Assembly: GCF_937880195.1 (NCBI RefSeq)
Contig: NZ_CALFLA010000032.1
Coordinates: 1-14,189, forward strand
From: an uncultured Blautia sp.
Lineage (GTDB): Bacteria > Bacillota > Clostridia > Lachnospirales > Lachnospiraceae
DNA length: 14,189 nt
Direction of reading: 5' to 3'
Shown here: piece after piece, positions 7,707-14,189 of the stretch
Layout of the letters: the number at the start of each line of letters is the position of its first letter
How positions within the stretch are numbered: position 1 is the first letter of the stretch
Notes under the pieces: model-generated
What the model was told of the DNA's origin: nothing
Database searches by the model: none
What the model saw: only the letters and a program-made list of their open reading frames with translations
Program-made: the position numbers and the translations under genes

Positions 7707-7802
7707 AGCTTTCACCTCCGCTGATCTTTTTTTATTCTTATGCATCTTATCACAGATATAGGTAAATAGTAAATGTAGGAAACTGTTTTTTTGAAAACAT
7801 TC

Positions 7803-7831
7803 TTGCGTAATTCCTACTCTTATGGTATGTT
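7803..7831 (+). promoter_or_regulatory. Predicted promoter of the rnf operon
   Basis: TTGCGT (7803-7808) and TATGTT (7826-7831) are 17 bases apart. The match to sigma-A is moderate. Transcription would begin near 7838, immediately before a Rex-like operator and about 55 bases before rnfC. A second possibility uses TTGTCA at 7839-7844 as the -35, but its -10 is poor. Confidence 0.45.
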
Positions 7832-7838
7832 GTTTGAG

Positions 7839-7856
7839 TTGTCAACATTTTAACAA
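7839..7856. promoter_or_regulatory. Rex-type operator upstream of rnfC
   Basis: TTGTCAACATTTTAACAA matches the Rex consensus TTGTTAA-N4-TTAACAA at 13 of 14 specified positions; the single change is C for T at position 5. Rex is the Gram-positive repressor that leaves DNA when NADH rises. The site sits at the predicted transcript start of the rnf genes, a typical repressor position. Rex control of NADH-linked fermentation and rnf genes is established in clostridia. The Rex gene is not in this window. Confidence 0.75.
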
Positions 7857-7894
7857 ACAAAGAAATATTTTCATTATGTAAAGGAGACCAGGAC

Positions 7895-9280
7895 ATGCAG
7901 AAATCACCAAAATCTGTATTCCCCGGCGGCGTCCATCCAACAGACGGCTCCGATAAAGCGTTGTCCATGGACTGCGCGGTAATACCTTACGAACCTGAAA
8001 CTGTCACTATCCTTTCTGAACAGTCGTTTGGAGGAACCTGCAGTTTTCTCGTAAAGCCCGGAGACGTTGTAAAAGAAGGACAGCTTATCGGAAAACCAGA
8101 AGCCTTCATGGCCGCTCCCCTTCATTCCAGCGTAAACGGAAAGGTTCTTTCTATAAAAGAAGTCACAGAACAGGGACGCAGCCTTTTGGCATGTACGATA
8201 CAAAAAGAAAAAGACTCTGTATCGGAAACAGAACCTTCCTATTATAAGGAGACTGCTGCTGATATCACCCAGATTTCCAGAGAAGAAATTCTTGCCGGAA
8301 TCCGTGACGGCGGCCTGACAGGAATGGGAGGCGCAGGCTTCCCCACCCACAAAAAATATGTAACAGACAAAGAAATCACAGATCTTCTGATCAACGGCGC
8401 AGAATGTGAGCCCTTCCTTACCTGCGATTACCGCCTGATGCTGGAAGACGGCTACGCCCTGATTAACGGCGTCCGCCTTCTCCTCAAAGGAAGCGGCGCC
8501 CAGAAGGCATATATCTGTCTGGAGGATAACAAACCTCTTGCCGCAGATAATCTAAAAAAGATACTTGACGAAATGACAGCCTCAAAGCTTATGGGTTCTG
8601 AGGAAAACCTGGAAATCCGGGTTCTTCCTACCAAATATCCCCAGGGCGGCGAACGCCAGCTTATCCAGGGCGTTCTGAAACGCGAGGTTCCCATGGGCGG
8701 GCTTCCGGCTGACGTAGGAGTGATTGTTTCCAATGTGGCCACTGCCAGAGCAGCTGCAGATATGATCCTGGGAGGCCGTCCTCTCACAAGAAGGATCGTC
8801 ACTGTCACCGGAGCAGTAAAAAATCCAGGAAACTATCTGGTTCCCATTGGAACTTCTGCCAGAGAGCTTGTAAACCTTTGCGGCGGCGTTACGGTTTCCG
8901 AAAACCGGATCATTGCCGGAGGTCCTATGACAGGTCCCTGCGTGGCAGATAACTGGAATGGTGAAACAGAGCTTTTCCATATTACGAAAAATACTTCTGG
9001 AATCCTGATCCTTCCTGAGCCAGGTTTTGAAGAACAGCCCTGTATCCGCTGTTCCGGCTGCGAAAGCGTATGCCCTGCCGGACTTGTTCCCTACAAAATC
9101 GAATTTGCCCTTCTTGACCAGGATTATGATCTTTGCGAAAAGCTGTACGCCAGCGAGTGTATTGCCTGCGGCTGCTGTTCCTACATCTGTCCTGCCAGAA
9201 GAGAGCTTTCTGTCCGTACAAGACAGGCCAGAGATATTGTAAAACAAAGAATAAGGGAAAGGGCGGTGCAGAAATCATGA
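7895..9280 (+). CDS. rnfC: Rnf complex subunit RnfC, NADH-side iron-sulfur protein
   Basis: RnfC is the peripheral cytoplasmic subunit that exchanges electrons with NAD(H). The 461-residue protein has the N-terminal GGVHP (11-15) and barrel-sandwich region, the nucleotide/FMN-binding GMGGAGFP (143-150) and NGAECEPFLTCD (167-178), and a SLBB-like segment (about 300-345). It has two [4Fe-4S] motifs: C383, C386, C389, C393 and C422, C425, C428, C432, each ending in CP. All expected features are present, so it looks functional. AAAGGAG stands before the ATG. Its stop overlaps the rnfD start by ATGA. It is first in the operon and lies behind the Rex-like site. Canonical Rnf also needs RnfB, which is not seen here. 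Confidence 0.97.
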   Translation: MQKSPKSVFPGGVHPTDGSDKALSMDCAVIPYEPETVTILSEQSFGGTCSFLVKPGDVVKEGQLIGKPEAFMAAPLHSSVNGKVLSIKEVTEQGRSLLACTIQKEKDSVSETEPSYYKETAADITQISREEILAGIRDGGLTGMGGAGFPTHKKYVTDKEITDLLINGAECEPFLTCDYRLMLEDGYALINGVRLLLKGSGAQKAYICLEDNKPLAADNLKKILDEMTASKLMGSEENLEIRVLPTKYPQGGERQLIQGVLKREVPMGGLPADVGVIVSNVATARAAADMILGGRPLTRRIVTVTGAVKNPGNYLVPIGTSARELVNLCGGVTVSENRIIAGGPMTGPCVADNWNGETELFHITKNTSGILILPEPGFEEQPCIRCSGCESVCPAGLVPYKIEFALLDQDYDLCEKLYASECIACGCCSYICPARRELSVRTRQARDIVKQRIRERAVQKS

Positions 9281-10227
9281 ACAGACAAAAAAATCTCAGC
9301 GATCCCCATATCCGCACAGCAAACACAACAAGAAACATTATGCTTCATGTTGCCATTTCCCTGATTCCGGCGCTTTTGGGATCCATTTACTTTTTTGGGA
9401 TCCGCTCCATGTACATTACCGGACTTTCCATAACTGTCTGCGTACTGACTGAGTACGTCTGGCAGAAACTGGCAAAAAAACCAGTGACTGCAGGCGACTT
9501 CAGCGCTGTTGTTACCGGAATCCTGCTGGCTTTTAATATGCCGGTCACCGTTCCCTTATGGGTGGTAGTCATTGCTGATATTTTCAGTATTCTTGTAGTA
9601 AAGCAGATGTTCGGCGGTATTGGCTGTAACTTTGCCAACCCGGCCCTTATGGGAAGACTTCTCACTATGGTTGTGTGGCCAGGAACCGTTATGCAGTATG
9701 TGGCCCCCCGCACACTGACCGCAGCCGGATTTGACGCGGTATCTTCCGCAACAGTTCTCGGAACAGTAAAAAACGGCGGTGAAGCAGGCTACAGCTATCT
9801 GCAGATGTTTCTTGGAGAAACACCAGGCGCCCTTGGCGAAACAAGCACTCTGCTTCTTCTTGTAGGCTTTGCCTATATGTGCTTCATGGGAATTGTAAAT
9901 GCAGAAGCCGCTCTCACCTATATTGGAACTGTAATACTTCTGACTTTTGTATTCGGACCCTCTGGACTGTTTACCGGAGACATCCTTCTGAATTTCTGCG
10001 GCGGCGGTCTGATCCTTGGCGCATGCTACATGCTGACGGACTATGCCTTTGCCTCAAGAAGGGGAAGACTGCTTTATGCGGTTACTGCCGGAGTGATTAC
10101 TGCGGCTATCCGAATCTTTAGTTTTTATCCCGAAGGAATCTGCTTCGGAATCCTGACAGCCAACTGTCTTGCCGGCGCGCTGTCCCTGCTCCAGAAAAAA
10201 CATGTGTATGGAGTAAAAAAAGCTTAA
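9277..10227 (+). CDS. rnfD: Rnf complex subunit RnfD, flavinylated membrane subunit
   Basis: RnfD (NqrB/RnfD family) is an integral membrane subunit with covalent FMN that takes part in ion translocation. The 316-residue protein has about eight to ten membrane segments, the conserved GGIGCNFANPALMGR (113-127), and the probable flavinylation motif DAVSSAT with Thr159. The usual form is SGAT; here the Gly is Ser. The frame is open upstream inside rnfC, but the start at 9277 is chosen from the ATGA overlap and the alignment of its N terminus (SDPHIRTANTTRNIMLHV) with family members. The GGGCGG before it is a weak ribosome site, so coupling is likely. ApbE in this window is the expected modifying enzyme. 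Confidence 0.95.
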   Translation: MNRQKNLSDPHIRTANTTRNIMLHVAISLIPALLGSIYFFGIRSMYITGLSITVCVLTEYVWQKLAKKPVTAGDFSAVVTGILLAFNMPVTVPLWVVVIADIFSILVVKQMFGGIGCNFANPALMGRLLTMVVWPGTVMQYVAPRTLTAAGFDAVSSATVLGTVKNGGEAGYSYLQMFLGETPGALGETSTLLLLVGFAYMCFMGIVNAEAALTYIGTVILLTFVFGPSGLFTGDILLNFCGGGLILGACYMLTDYAFASRRGRLLYAVTAGVITAAIRIFSFYPEGICFGILTANCLAGALSLLQKKHVYGVKKA

Positions 10228-10240
10228 TTGGAGGAAAATC

Positions 10241-11242
10241 ATGAAAAATAAAGAAGTAAAAGGAATCCTTGCCCTTATTGTAGTCACTGCCCTTTCTTTC
10301 GGAGTGATCATTGGCTCAAAAGCCCTTTCTATTGATATGGACGGCGACGCTGCTTCCCAGAATACAGAAGCTCTGGAGGAACTTGATGTAAGCGGCGCAG
10401 AAAATATTGAAAAAGCCTCAAAAACTGCTGACGGTTATCTGGTAACAGTACGTACAAAAGGTTACGTAGGCGATATTGTTATGGACGTGGCCTTTGACAG
10501 CTCCGCTTCCAAAATTTCCAGCGTTCAGGTAACGGAACAGTCTGAGACAGACGGCCTTGGCTCCAAAATCACAGAAGCAGAATTTCTGGATCAGTTTAAG
10601 GGCGTAACCGCTCCTGTTTACCTTCCGGGTATGAGCGTAAGCACAGAAGGAAGTGAAGAAGCAGCGCCGGAAGAGCCTGCAGAAAGCGAAGATCTCAGTG
10701 TACTTGAAGGAGCATCCTTCACTGACGGAACTTATGAAGCAAAGGCCGCGGAAGCTGATTCCAATGGTTTTATTGAGGCAGTTACCCTTACTGTAAAAGA
10801 CGGCGCTATCACAGAAGTCAACTGGGACGCTGTAACTGAGGACGGAAAGAAAAAGAGCATTATGTCTGAAAACGGCGAATACACCATGACAGAAGACGGG
10901 CTTACCTGGAAGGAACAGGCAGAAGCTCTTGCCAAGGCTCTGATCGAAAACCAGTCTCTTTCCTTCCTGACTACAGATGCTGAAGGTAAAACCGATGCGG
11001 TAACAGGCGTCAGCATTTCTGTAAACAGCTTTATTAATCTGGCAACCAAGTGTCTGGAAGAGGCTTCCGGTATTGAAGCTCCGGCTGCCGCAGAGGCTCC
11101 TCAGGAAGAATCCGCAGAGGAGGCTTCCGAATCCAATGCTGAGGGAACACAGATCGACGCTGTGGCAGGCGCTACCATGTCCTCCACTGCGGCTGTAACT
11201 GGAATCAACGAAGCATATAACTTCTTACAGACAGTGAAATAA
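10241..11242 (+). CDS. rnfG: Enlarged RnfG with an inserted FMN-binding-like domain
   Basis: RnfG is a membrane-anchored, exterior subunit bearing covalent FMN. Usual length is near 200 residues; this one has 333. After a membrane anchor (8-26), residues 60-122 give the first half of an RnfG domain, including GYVGDIVMDVAF and ETDGLGSKI (102-110) with FLDQFKG. The second half, with the flavinylation motif DAVAGAT (306-312, Thr312) and MSSTAAV, appears only at the C terminus. Between them, flanked by acidic Ala/Pro/Glu-rich linkers (139-151 and 280-302), lies about 120 residues (157-277) resembling PplA-type FMN-binding domains: DGTYEAKAAEADSNG, LTVKDGAITEVNWDAV and a degenerate motif DAVTGVS (252-258). 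The gene has a GGAGG site and follows rnfD by 13 bases. Confidence 0.93.
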   Translation: MKNKEVKGILALIVVTALSFGVIIGSKALSIDMDGDAASQNTEALEELDVSGAENIEKASKTADGYLVTVRTKGYVGDIVMDVAFDSSASKISSVQVTEQSETDGLGSKITEAEFLDQFKGVTAPVYLPGMSVSTEGSEEAAPEEPAESEDLSVLEGASFTDGTYEAKAAEADSNGFIEAVTLTVKDGAITEVNWDAVTEDGKKKSIMSENGEYTMTEDGLTWKEQAEALAKALIENQSLSFLTTDAEGKTDAVTGVSISVNSFINLATKCLEEASGIEAPAAAEAPQEESAEEASESNAEGTQIDAVAGATMSSTAAVTGINEAYNFLQTVK

Positions 11243-11261
11243 GAAAACGGAGGATTCATTT

Positions 11262-12029
11262 ATGAAGTTAAGATATCCGGCAGAAGCCTTTGCCCTGGGA
11301 ATCATTCTTTTTTCCTCAGGTATGAAGGAAGCCTTTGCAGCCGGAATCCTGGTGATTTTTACCTCTGTGTTTGCAGAGCTTCTTAAAAATCTCCTGGAAA
11401 AGGCTGTCCCTGCATGGAGCCTTAGGCTCTGTGTACTGATCGCCTCCGGTTCTGTCTGCGCTTCCGCTTTCCTTATAGGATTTACCGCCCTGGGAATCAC
11501 TCTTACCAACGGACAGTGGATCATCCTGTTCCTTACAGGTCTTCTCTGTGCAAGACATGCCCTTTCGGGCAATACAGAGGGAGAATACGGAGAGCTGCTC
11601 TTTGAATCTGCCATTGCATGGGGGTTATGGATTCTGTTCTCCATATGCCGTGAGTTCCTTGGAAGCGGAAATATTTTTGGAAATACAGTATTTACAGCAT
11701 CTTTCCAGTCCAAAGCGCTTCTTGGCCCGGCTTTTGCCTTTATGACAGCCGGTCTTGTTACAGCAGCAGTAAACGGAATTTTGAAAAAAGGCTGCAAAGG
11801 GCTGAACAGTCTGTTCCCTGCCCTTCCTGCCATGGTGCTTTTTCATCCCTTTACTGTGGACAGCTTTGCAGGACTTCCCGGAACATTATGGGTAATCTTT
11901 GTTCCTGTCTTCCTGTTTCTTTCTGTGAAGCAGACAATGAAATTTGCCCGCACCGGACGTTTCTTCCGGGGGCTTCCTGTGGAAATGCTGGCGGCAGGAT
12001 TTATCTACATGATTTTAAGTATTTATTAA
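11262..12029 (+). CDS. Divergent RnfA/RnfE-family membrane subunit
   Basis: This 255-residue protein with about seven or eight membrane segments aligns by eye with RnfE/NqrD. LLKNLLEKAVPAWSLRLCVLIAS (near 40-62) corresponds to the S-L-L-R-K-x-I-P-x-x-x-R-I-P region, and ICREFLGSGNIFG (128-140) to the REILGxGxxFG motif. The segments that normally hold the [2Fe-2S] ligands read LGIILFSSG (12-20) and FLTGLLCARHALSG (90-103). The expected LGLC and NC cysteines are missing, though Cys96 lies three residues away. Residues 190-255 add a C-terminal part with two membrane segments not found in the roughly 190-230-residue canonical proteins. GGAGG precedes the ATG, and it is last in the operon. An unrelated membrane protein is possible but less likely given position. 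Confidence 0.65.
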   Translation: MKLRYPAEAFALGIILFSSGMKEAFAAGILVIFTSVFAELLKNLLEKAVPAWSLRLCVLIASGSVCASAFLIGFTALGITLTNGQWIILFLTGLLCARHALSGNTEGEYGELLFESAIAWGLWILFSICREFLGSGNIFGNTVFTASFQSKALLGPAFAFMTAGLVTAAVNGILKKGCKGLNSLFPALPAMVLFHPFTVDSFAGLPGTLWVIFVPVFLFLSVKQTMKFARTGRFFRGLPVEMLAAGFIYMILSIY

Positions 12030-12040
12030 AAAATATATAC

Positions 12041-12093
12041 TATATAAAATGATCCCTGAATCTTTTCTGATGATTCAGGGATCATTTTATATA
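12041..12093. terminator. Rnf operon terminator, perfect 22-bp stem
   Basis: Positions 12041-12062 and 12072-12093 are exact complements, with a 9-base loop. The core is GATCCCTGAATC, and the A/T-rich base of the stem provides the T run after the GC part on both strands. It lies 11 bases after the last rnf-operon stop, closing the operon before the promoter of the next gene. Confidence 0.92.
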
Positions 12094-12101
12094 AATTTTA
12101 T

Positions 12102-12131
12102 TTGACAAGCCCCCTTTTTCAATGCTATAAT
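12102..12131 (+). promoter_or_regulatory. Strong sigma-A promoter of the FUSC-family gene
   Basis: TTGACA (12102-12107) and TATAAT (12126-12131) are both full consensus hexamers, with an 18-base spacer. The promoter starts eight bases after the rnf terminator stem, so the next gene is an independent unit. Confidence 0.9.
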
Positions 12132-12166
12132 TCCTCCCCGATATCTCAAATGAAAGGGGCGTTTTT

Positions 12167-13216
12167 ATGACTTTTTATCAGGAATTGCAGCTAAACCAGG
12201 AGGGCTCTAAGTCTCTTATCCGTTCTTGTTCCAATCGTAAAGAAAAGCTGCGTCACATTTCTGTTTACCTGTTTAAAATTTTTATCACCATGGTATTCTG
12301 CATGGCTTTTGTTATGGGCTACAGCAGTATCTTCGGGGACGAAAACAGCATTGTAGGCGTTATTGTCCTTCTTTGTATCATGGTATTCCGGTATGCTGAT
12401 TTTGGCATGAAAATGTCAGGATCTCTGGCCTCTCTTGCCATTATTTTCGGTATTCTTGCCTTTGGTCCCAGACTGGCGAATGCAGCCGGATTATTCGGAG
12501 AACTGGCCATAAACGCTTTTTGTATTTTTGTTCTTTTGCTTCTGGGATGCCATAATGTAATGATGGCAAACCATTCTACCCTTGTTCTTGGCTATCTCCT
12601 TCTTTACGGATATGATATAACCGGAAACGCGTATCTTATGCGTCTGGCTGCCATAGGAACCGGAGCTGTTCTCACAGGACTGGTATTTTACAGAAACCAC
12701 CGAAAACTTTCTTACAAAAGAACTCTTGGGGATGTGCTGAGGGAATTTTCCATTCATTCTCTCCGTTCCCGCTGGCAGCTTACCGTTACCTTTGGCGTTT
12801 CCACTGCTGTTTTTCTTGGCGGTCTTTTCCATATTCCAAGAACTATGTGGATCGGAATTGCAGCAATGTCTGTCCTTCTTCCTTTCCGCGCAGACCTGAA
12901 AAAAAGAGTCTATGGAAGGATTCCCGGAAACATGATCGGCGCTGTTGTTTTTCTCGCTATCTGCGTTTTCCTTCCTCCTTCTGTTTTCCCTTATATCGGT
13001 GTGATCGGAGGGATCGGCGTAGGTCTTTCTGCCTCTTACCAGTGGCAGGCAGTATTTAATTCCCTGGGAGCCATGGCCATTGCCACAAGCCTTCTGGGAC
13101 TTCCTGGAGCAATCCTTTTCCGTATTGTAAATAATTTCCTGGGCGCTGCCTATGGACAGGTATTTGAAAAAATCAGCAGCAGATTCCTTGATCGTATCAC
13201 TCCGGCACAGGCGTGA
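12167..13216 (+). CDS. FUSC-family (aromatic acid exporter-like) membrane protein
   Basis: This 349-residue protein has two clusters of membrane segments, about 33-176 and 203-325. Between them is a short basic stretch (RNHRKLSYKRTLGDVLREF, 176-194). The second cluster contains IPRTMWIGIAAMSVLLPF followed by RADLKKRVYGRIPGNMIGA (241-259), the typical FUSC_2 pattern of a membrane segment, a charged turn and R-x-x-G-N/T. FUSC proteins are thought to export aromatic acids and related small molecules; the substrate here is unknown. The N-terminal half-repeat lacks the charged pattern, so it may have diverged. AAAGGGG precedes the ATG. It has its own promoter and terminator and is not part of the rnf unit. 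Confidence 0.8.
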   Translation: MTFYQELQLNQEGSKSLIRSCSNRKEKLRHISVYLFKIFITMVFCMAFVMGYSSIFGDENSIVGVIVLLCIMVFRYADFGMKMSGSLASLAIIFGILAFGPRLANAAGLFGELAINAFCIFVLLLLGCHNVMMANHSTLVLGYLLLYGYDITGNAYLMRLAAIGTGAVLTGLVFYRNHRKLSYKRTLGDVLREFSIHSLRSRWQLTVTFGVSTAVFLGGLFHIPRTMWIGIAAMSVLLPFRADLKKRVYGRIPGNMIGAVVFLAICVFLPPSVFPYIGVIGGIGVGLSASYQWQAVFNSLGAMAIATSLLGLPGAILFRIVNNFLGAAYGQVFEKISSRFLDRITPAQA

Positions 13217-13228
13217 TTTTCCAGTATA

Positions 13229-13268
13229 AAAAGCCATATTTCCAACAAAAACAGGAAATATGGCTTTT
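13229..13268. terminator. Bidirectional terminator between FUSC gene and rfbF
   Basis: A perfect 15-bp inverted repeat (AAAAGCCATATTTCC and its complement) with a 10-base loop lies between the converging genes. T-rich tracts follow on both strands, so it can end transcription from either side. Confidence 0.92.
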
Positions 13269-13293
13269 CTTTATAAACATATTCTATTAATTT

Positions 13294-14070
13294 TTACTCC
13301 CACAGCTTCCATGGAGCGCTGCCCTTCTGCCAGAGCTCTTCCAGATAATTCTTCTCCCGAAGCGTATCCATACACTGCCAGAAGCCCTTGTGACGGTAGG
13401 CGTTCAGCTGTCCTCTGCGAGCTGCTTCCACCAGAGGTTCCTTTTCAAATACAGTGGAGTCTCCCTCAATAAGATCCATGATCTCCGGCTCCAGCACCAT
13501 AAAACCGGCATTGATCCATCCGCCGTCCTCTTTTTTCTTTTCTTTGAAATTGGTGATCGTGCCGTCCTCACAGATATCAAGGATTCCAAAACGGCCTCCC
13601 GGCTGAGCTGCTGTGATCGTAGCCATCCTGCCATGAGATCTGTGGTATTCCAAAAGTTCTTTTATATTAATATCAGCAACTCCGTCTCCGTAAGTCAGCA
13701 TAAACGTATCTCCGTCCAGATATTCCTGAACTCGCTTAATACGTCCTCCTGTCATTGTGTTCATCCCTGTGTCAACAAGCGTTACCTTCCATGGTTCCAA
13801 AACGTTATTGTGAACGATCATCTTGTTTTCCTGGGTAAAATCAAAGGTAATATTGCTGTTATGCAGATAGTAATCTGCAAACCATTCCTTGATCACATGC
13901 TGTTTATAGCCGCAGCAGATCACAAACTCATTAAAGCCGTAATGGGAATACATCTTCATAATATGCCACAAAATAGGCTTTTCTCCAATTTCGATCATGG
14001 GTTTCGGCTTTAAATGGCTTTCTTCACTGATTCTCGTTCCAAAGCCTCCGGCCAGAATTACAACCTTCAT
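13294..14070 (-). CDS. rfbF: Glucose-1-phosphate cytidylyltransferase
   Basis: The enzyme makes CDP-glucose from CTP and glucose 1-phosphate, the first step toward CDP-3,6-dideoxyhexoses and related surface sugars. The 258-residue length is usual. Visible motifs are the nucleotidyltransferase loop LAGGFGTRISEES (6-18), KPKPMIEIG (21-29), WHIMKMYSHYGFNEFVICCGYK, the metal-binding YGDGVAD (127-133), GWINAGFMVLEPE (184-196) and FWQCMDTLRE (230-239). ATG 14068-14070 follows TTGGAG by eight bases. It is probably the head of, or a member of, a cell-surface polysaccharide operon that runs leftward, but convergence with the FUSC gene makes it the last gene of that unit here. The 119 bases upstream to the window edge show no gene and no convincing promoter. 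Confidence 0.96.
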   Translation of the reverse strand: MKVVILAGGFGTRISEESHLKPKPMIEIGEKPILWHIMKMYSHYGFNEFVICCGYKQHVIKEWFADYYLHNSNITFDFTQENKMIVHNNVLEPWKVTLVDTGMNTMTGGRIKRVQEYLDGDTFMLTYGDGVADINIKELLEYHRSHGRMATITAAQPGGRFGILDICEDGTITNFKEKKKEDGGWINAGFMVLEPEIMDLIEGDSTVFEKEPLVEAARRGQLNAYRHKGFWQCMDTLREKNYLEELWQKGSAPWKLWE

Positions 14071-14189
14071 ATATTTTCTCCAATCTATGTTTCTTTTTCA
14101 GATATGTCAAGTATGATTCCGTCTTATTTATTCTAATACAAATGCTGTAAAAAGAAAACCCTGATCTCTTATATGTTTTATTTTTCTGC

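Noticed and set aside
7775..7817. Inverted repeat GTAGGAA...TTCCTAC upstream of rnfC
   Set aside because: The arms are only seven bases with a 29-base spacer and overlap two divergent promoter regions; it could be chance and matches no operator I recognise.
9133..9276. Earlier start of rnfD inside rnfC
   Set aside because: The extra residues are the rnfC reading in another frame and do not match RnfD; the ATGA overlap start fits the family N terminus.
14092..14131. TTGACA-N17-TAGATT on the minus strand upstream of rfbF
   Set aside because: Transcription would start almost at the rfbF start codon, after the ribosome site, so it is unlikely to be the working promoter.

Overview
The window looks like a chromosomal segment of an anaerobic Firmicute, most likely a Lachnospiraceae-type Clostridium relative. 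The grounds are moderate G+C, strong AGGAGG-type ribosome binding sites, short intergenic gaps, a Clostridia-style SecA with an SEC-C tail, a DUF6472-like cysteine protein, a clostridial-type OGG and Rnf genes. No mobile element, rRNA, tRNA or CRISPR array was seen. The lineage is inferred from protein flavour only.

Layout, left to right. Minus strand 163-4134: secA, then a gene for a secreted L,D-transpeptidase carrying cell-wall-binding repeats, separated by a leader with three mutually exclusive hairpins. Plus strand 4355-5212: a two-gene unit of a NusG-domain-II membrane-anchored protein and a Gx/HepS-I-type membrane protein, with a clear sigma-A promoter and a bidirectional terminator shared with the convergent apbE. 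Minus strand 5237-6369: apbE (FAD:protein FMN transferase), preceded by a possible 31-residue ORF overlapping it by ATGA. Plus strand 6442-6654: a small XRE-type regulator divergent from apbE across a symmetric promoter region. Minus strand 6681-7706: an OGG-type DNA glycosylase and a small cysteine protein. Plus strand 7895-12029: rnfC, rnfD, an enlarged rnfG and a divergent RnfA/E-family gene, closed by a 22-bp-stem terminator. Plus strand 12167-13216: a FUSC-family membrane protein. Minus strand 13294-14070: glucose-1-phosphate cytidylyltransferase (rfbF).

The most interesting part is 4355-12029. The Rnf-type operon has C, D and G and one divergent A/E-family subunit, but no RnfB and no second A/E subunit in the window. 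Its RnfG is split by an inserted domain resembling the FMN-binding domains of extracellular flavoproteins such as PplA. Its last subunit appears to lack the cysteines that bind the intramembrane [2Fe-2S] cluster in canonical RnfA/E. A near-perfect Rex (NADH-sensing) operator sits at the predicted rnfC promoter. ApbE, the enzyme that covalently attaches FMN to RnfD, RnfG and PplA-like proteins, is about 1.6 kb away. Beside it are a NusG-II protein and a Gx-type membrane protein, a pair that I recall as the families of EetA and EetB in flavin-based extracellular electron transfer loci. My working model, which is inference, is a redox-controlled, NADH-fed, flavinylated electron conduit to the cell exterior built from reduced Rnf parts.
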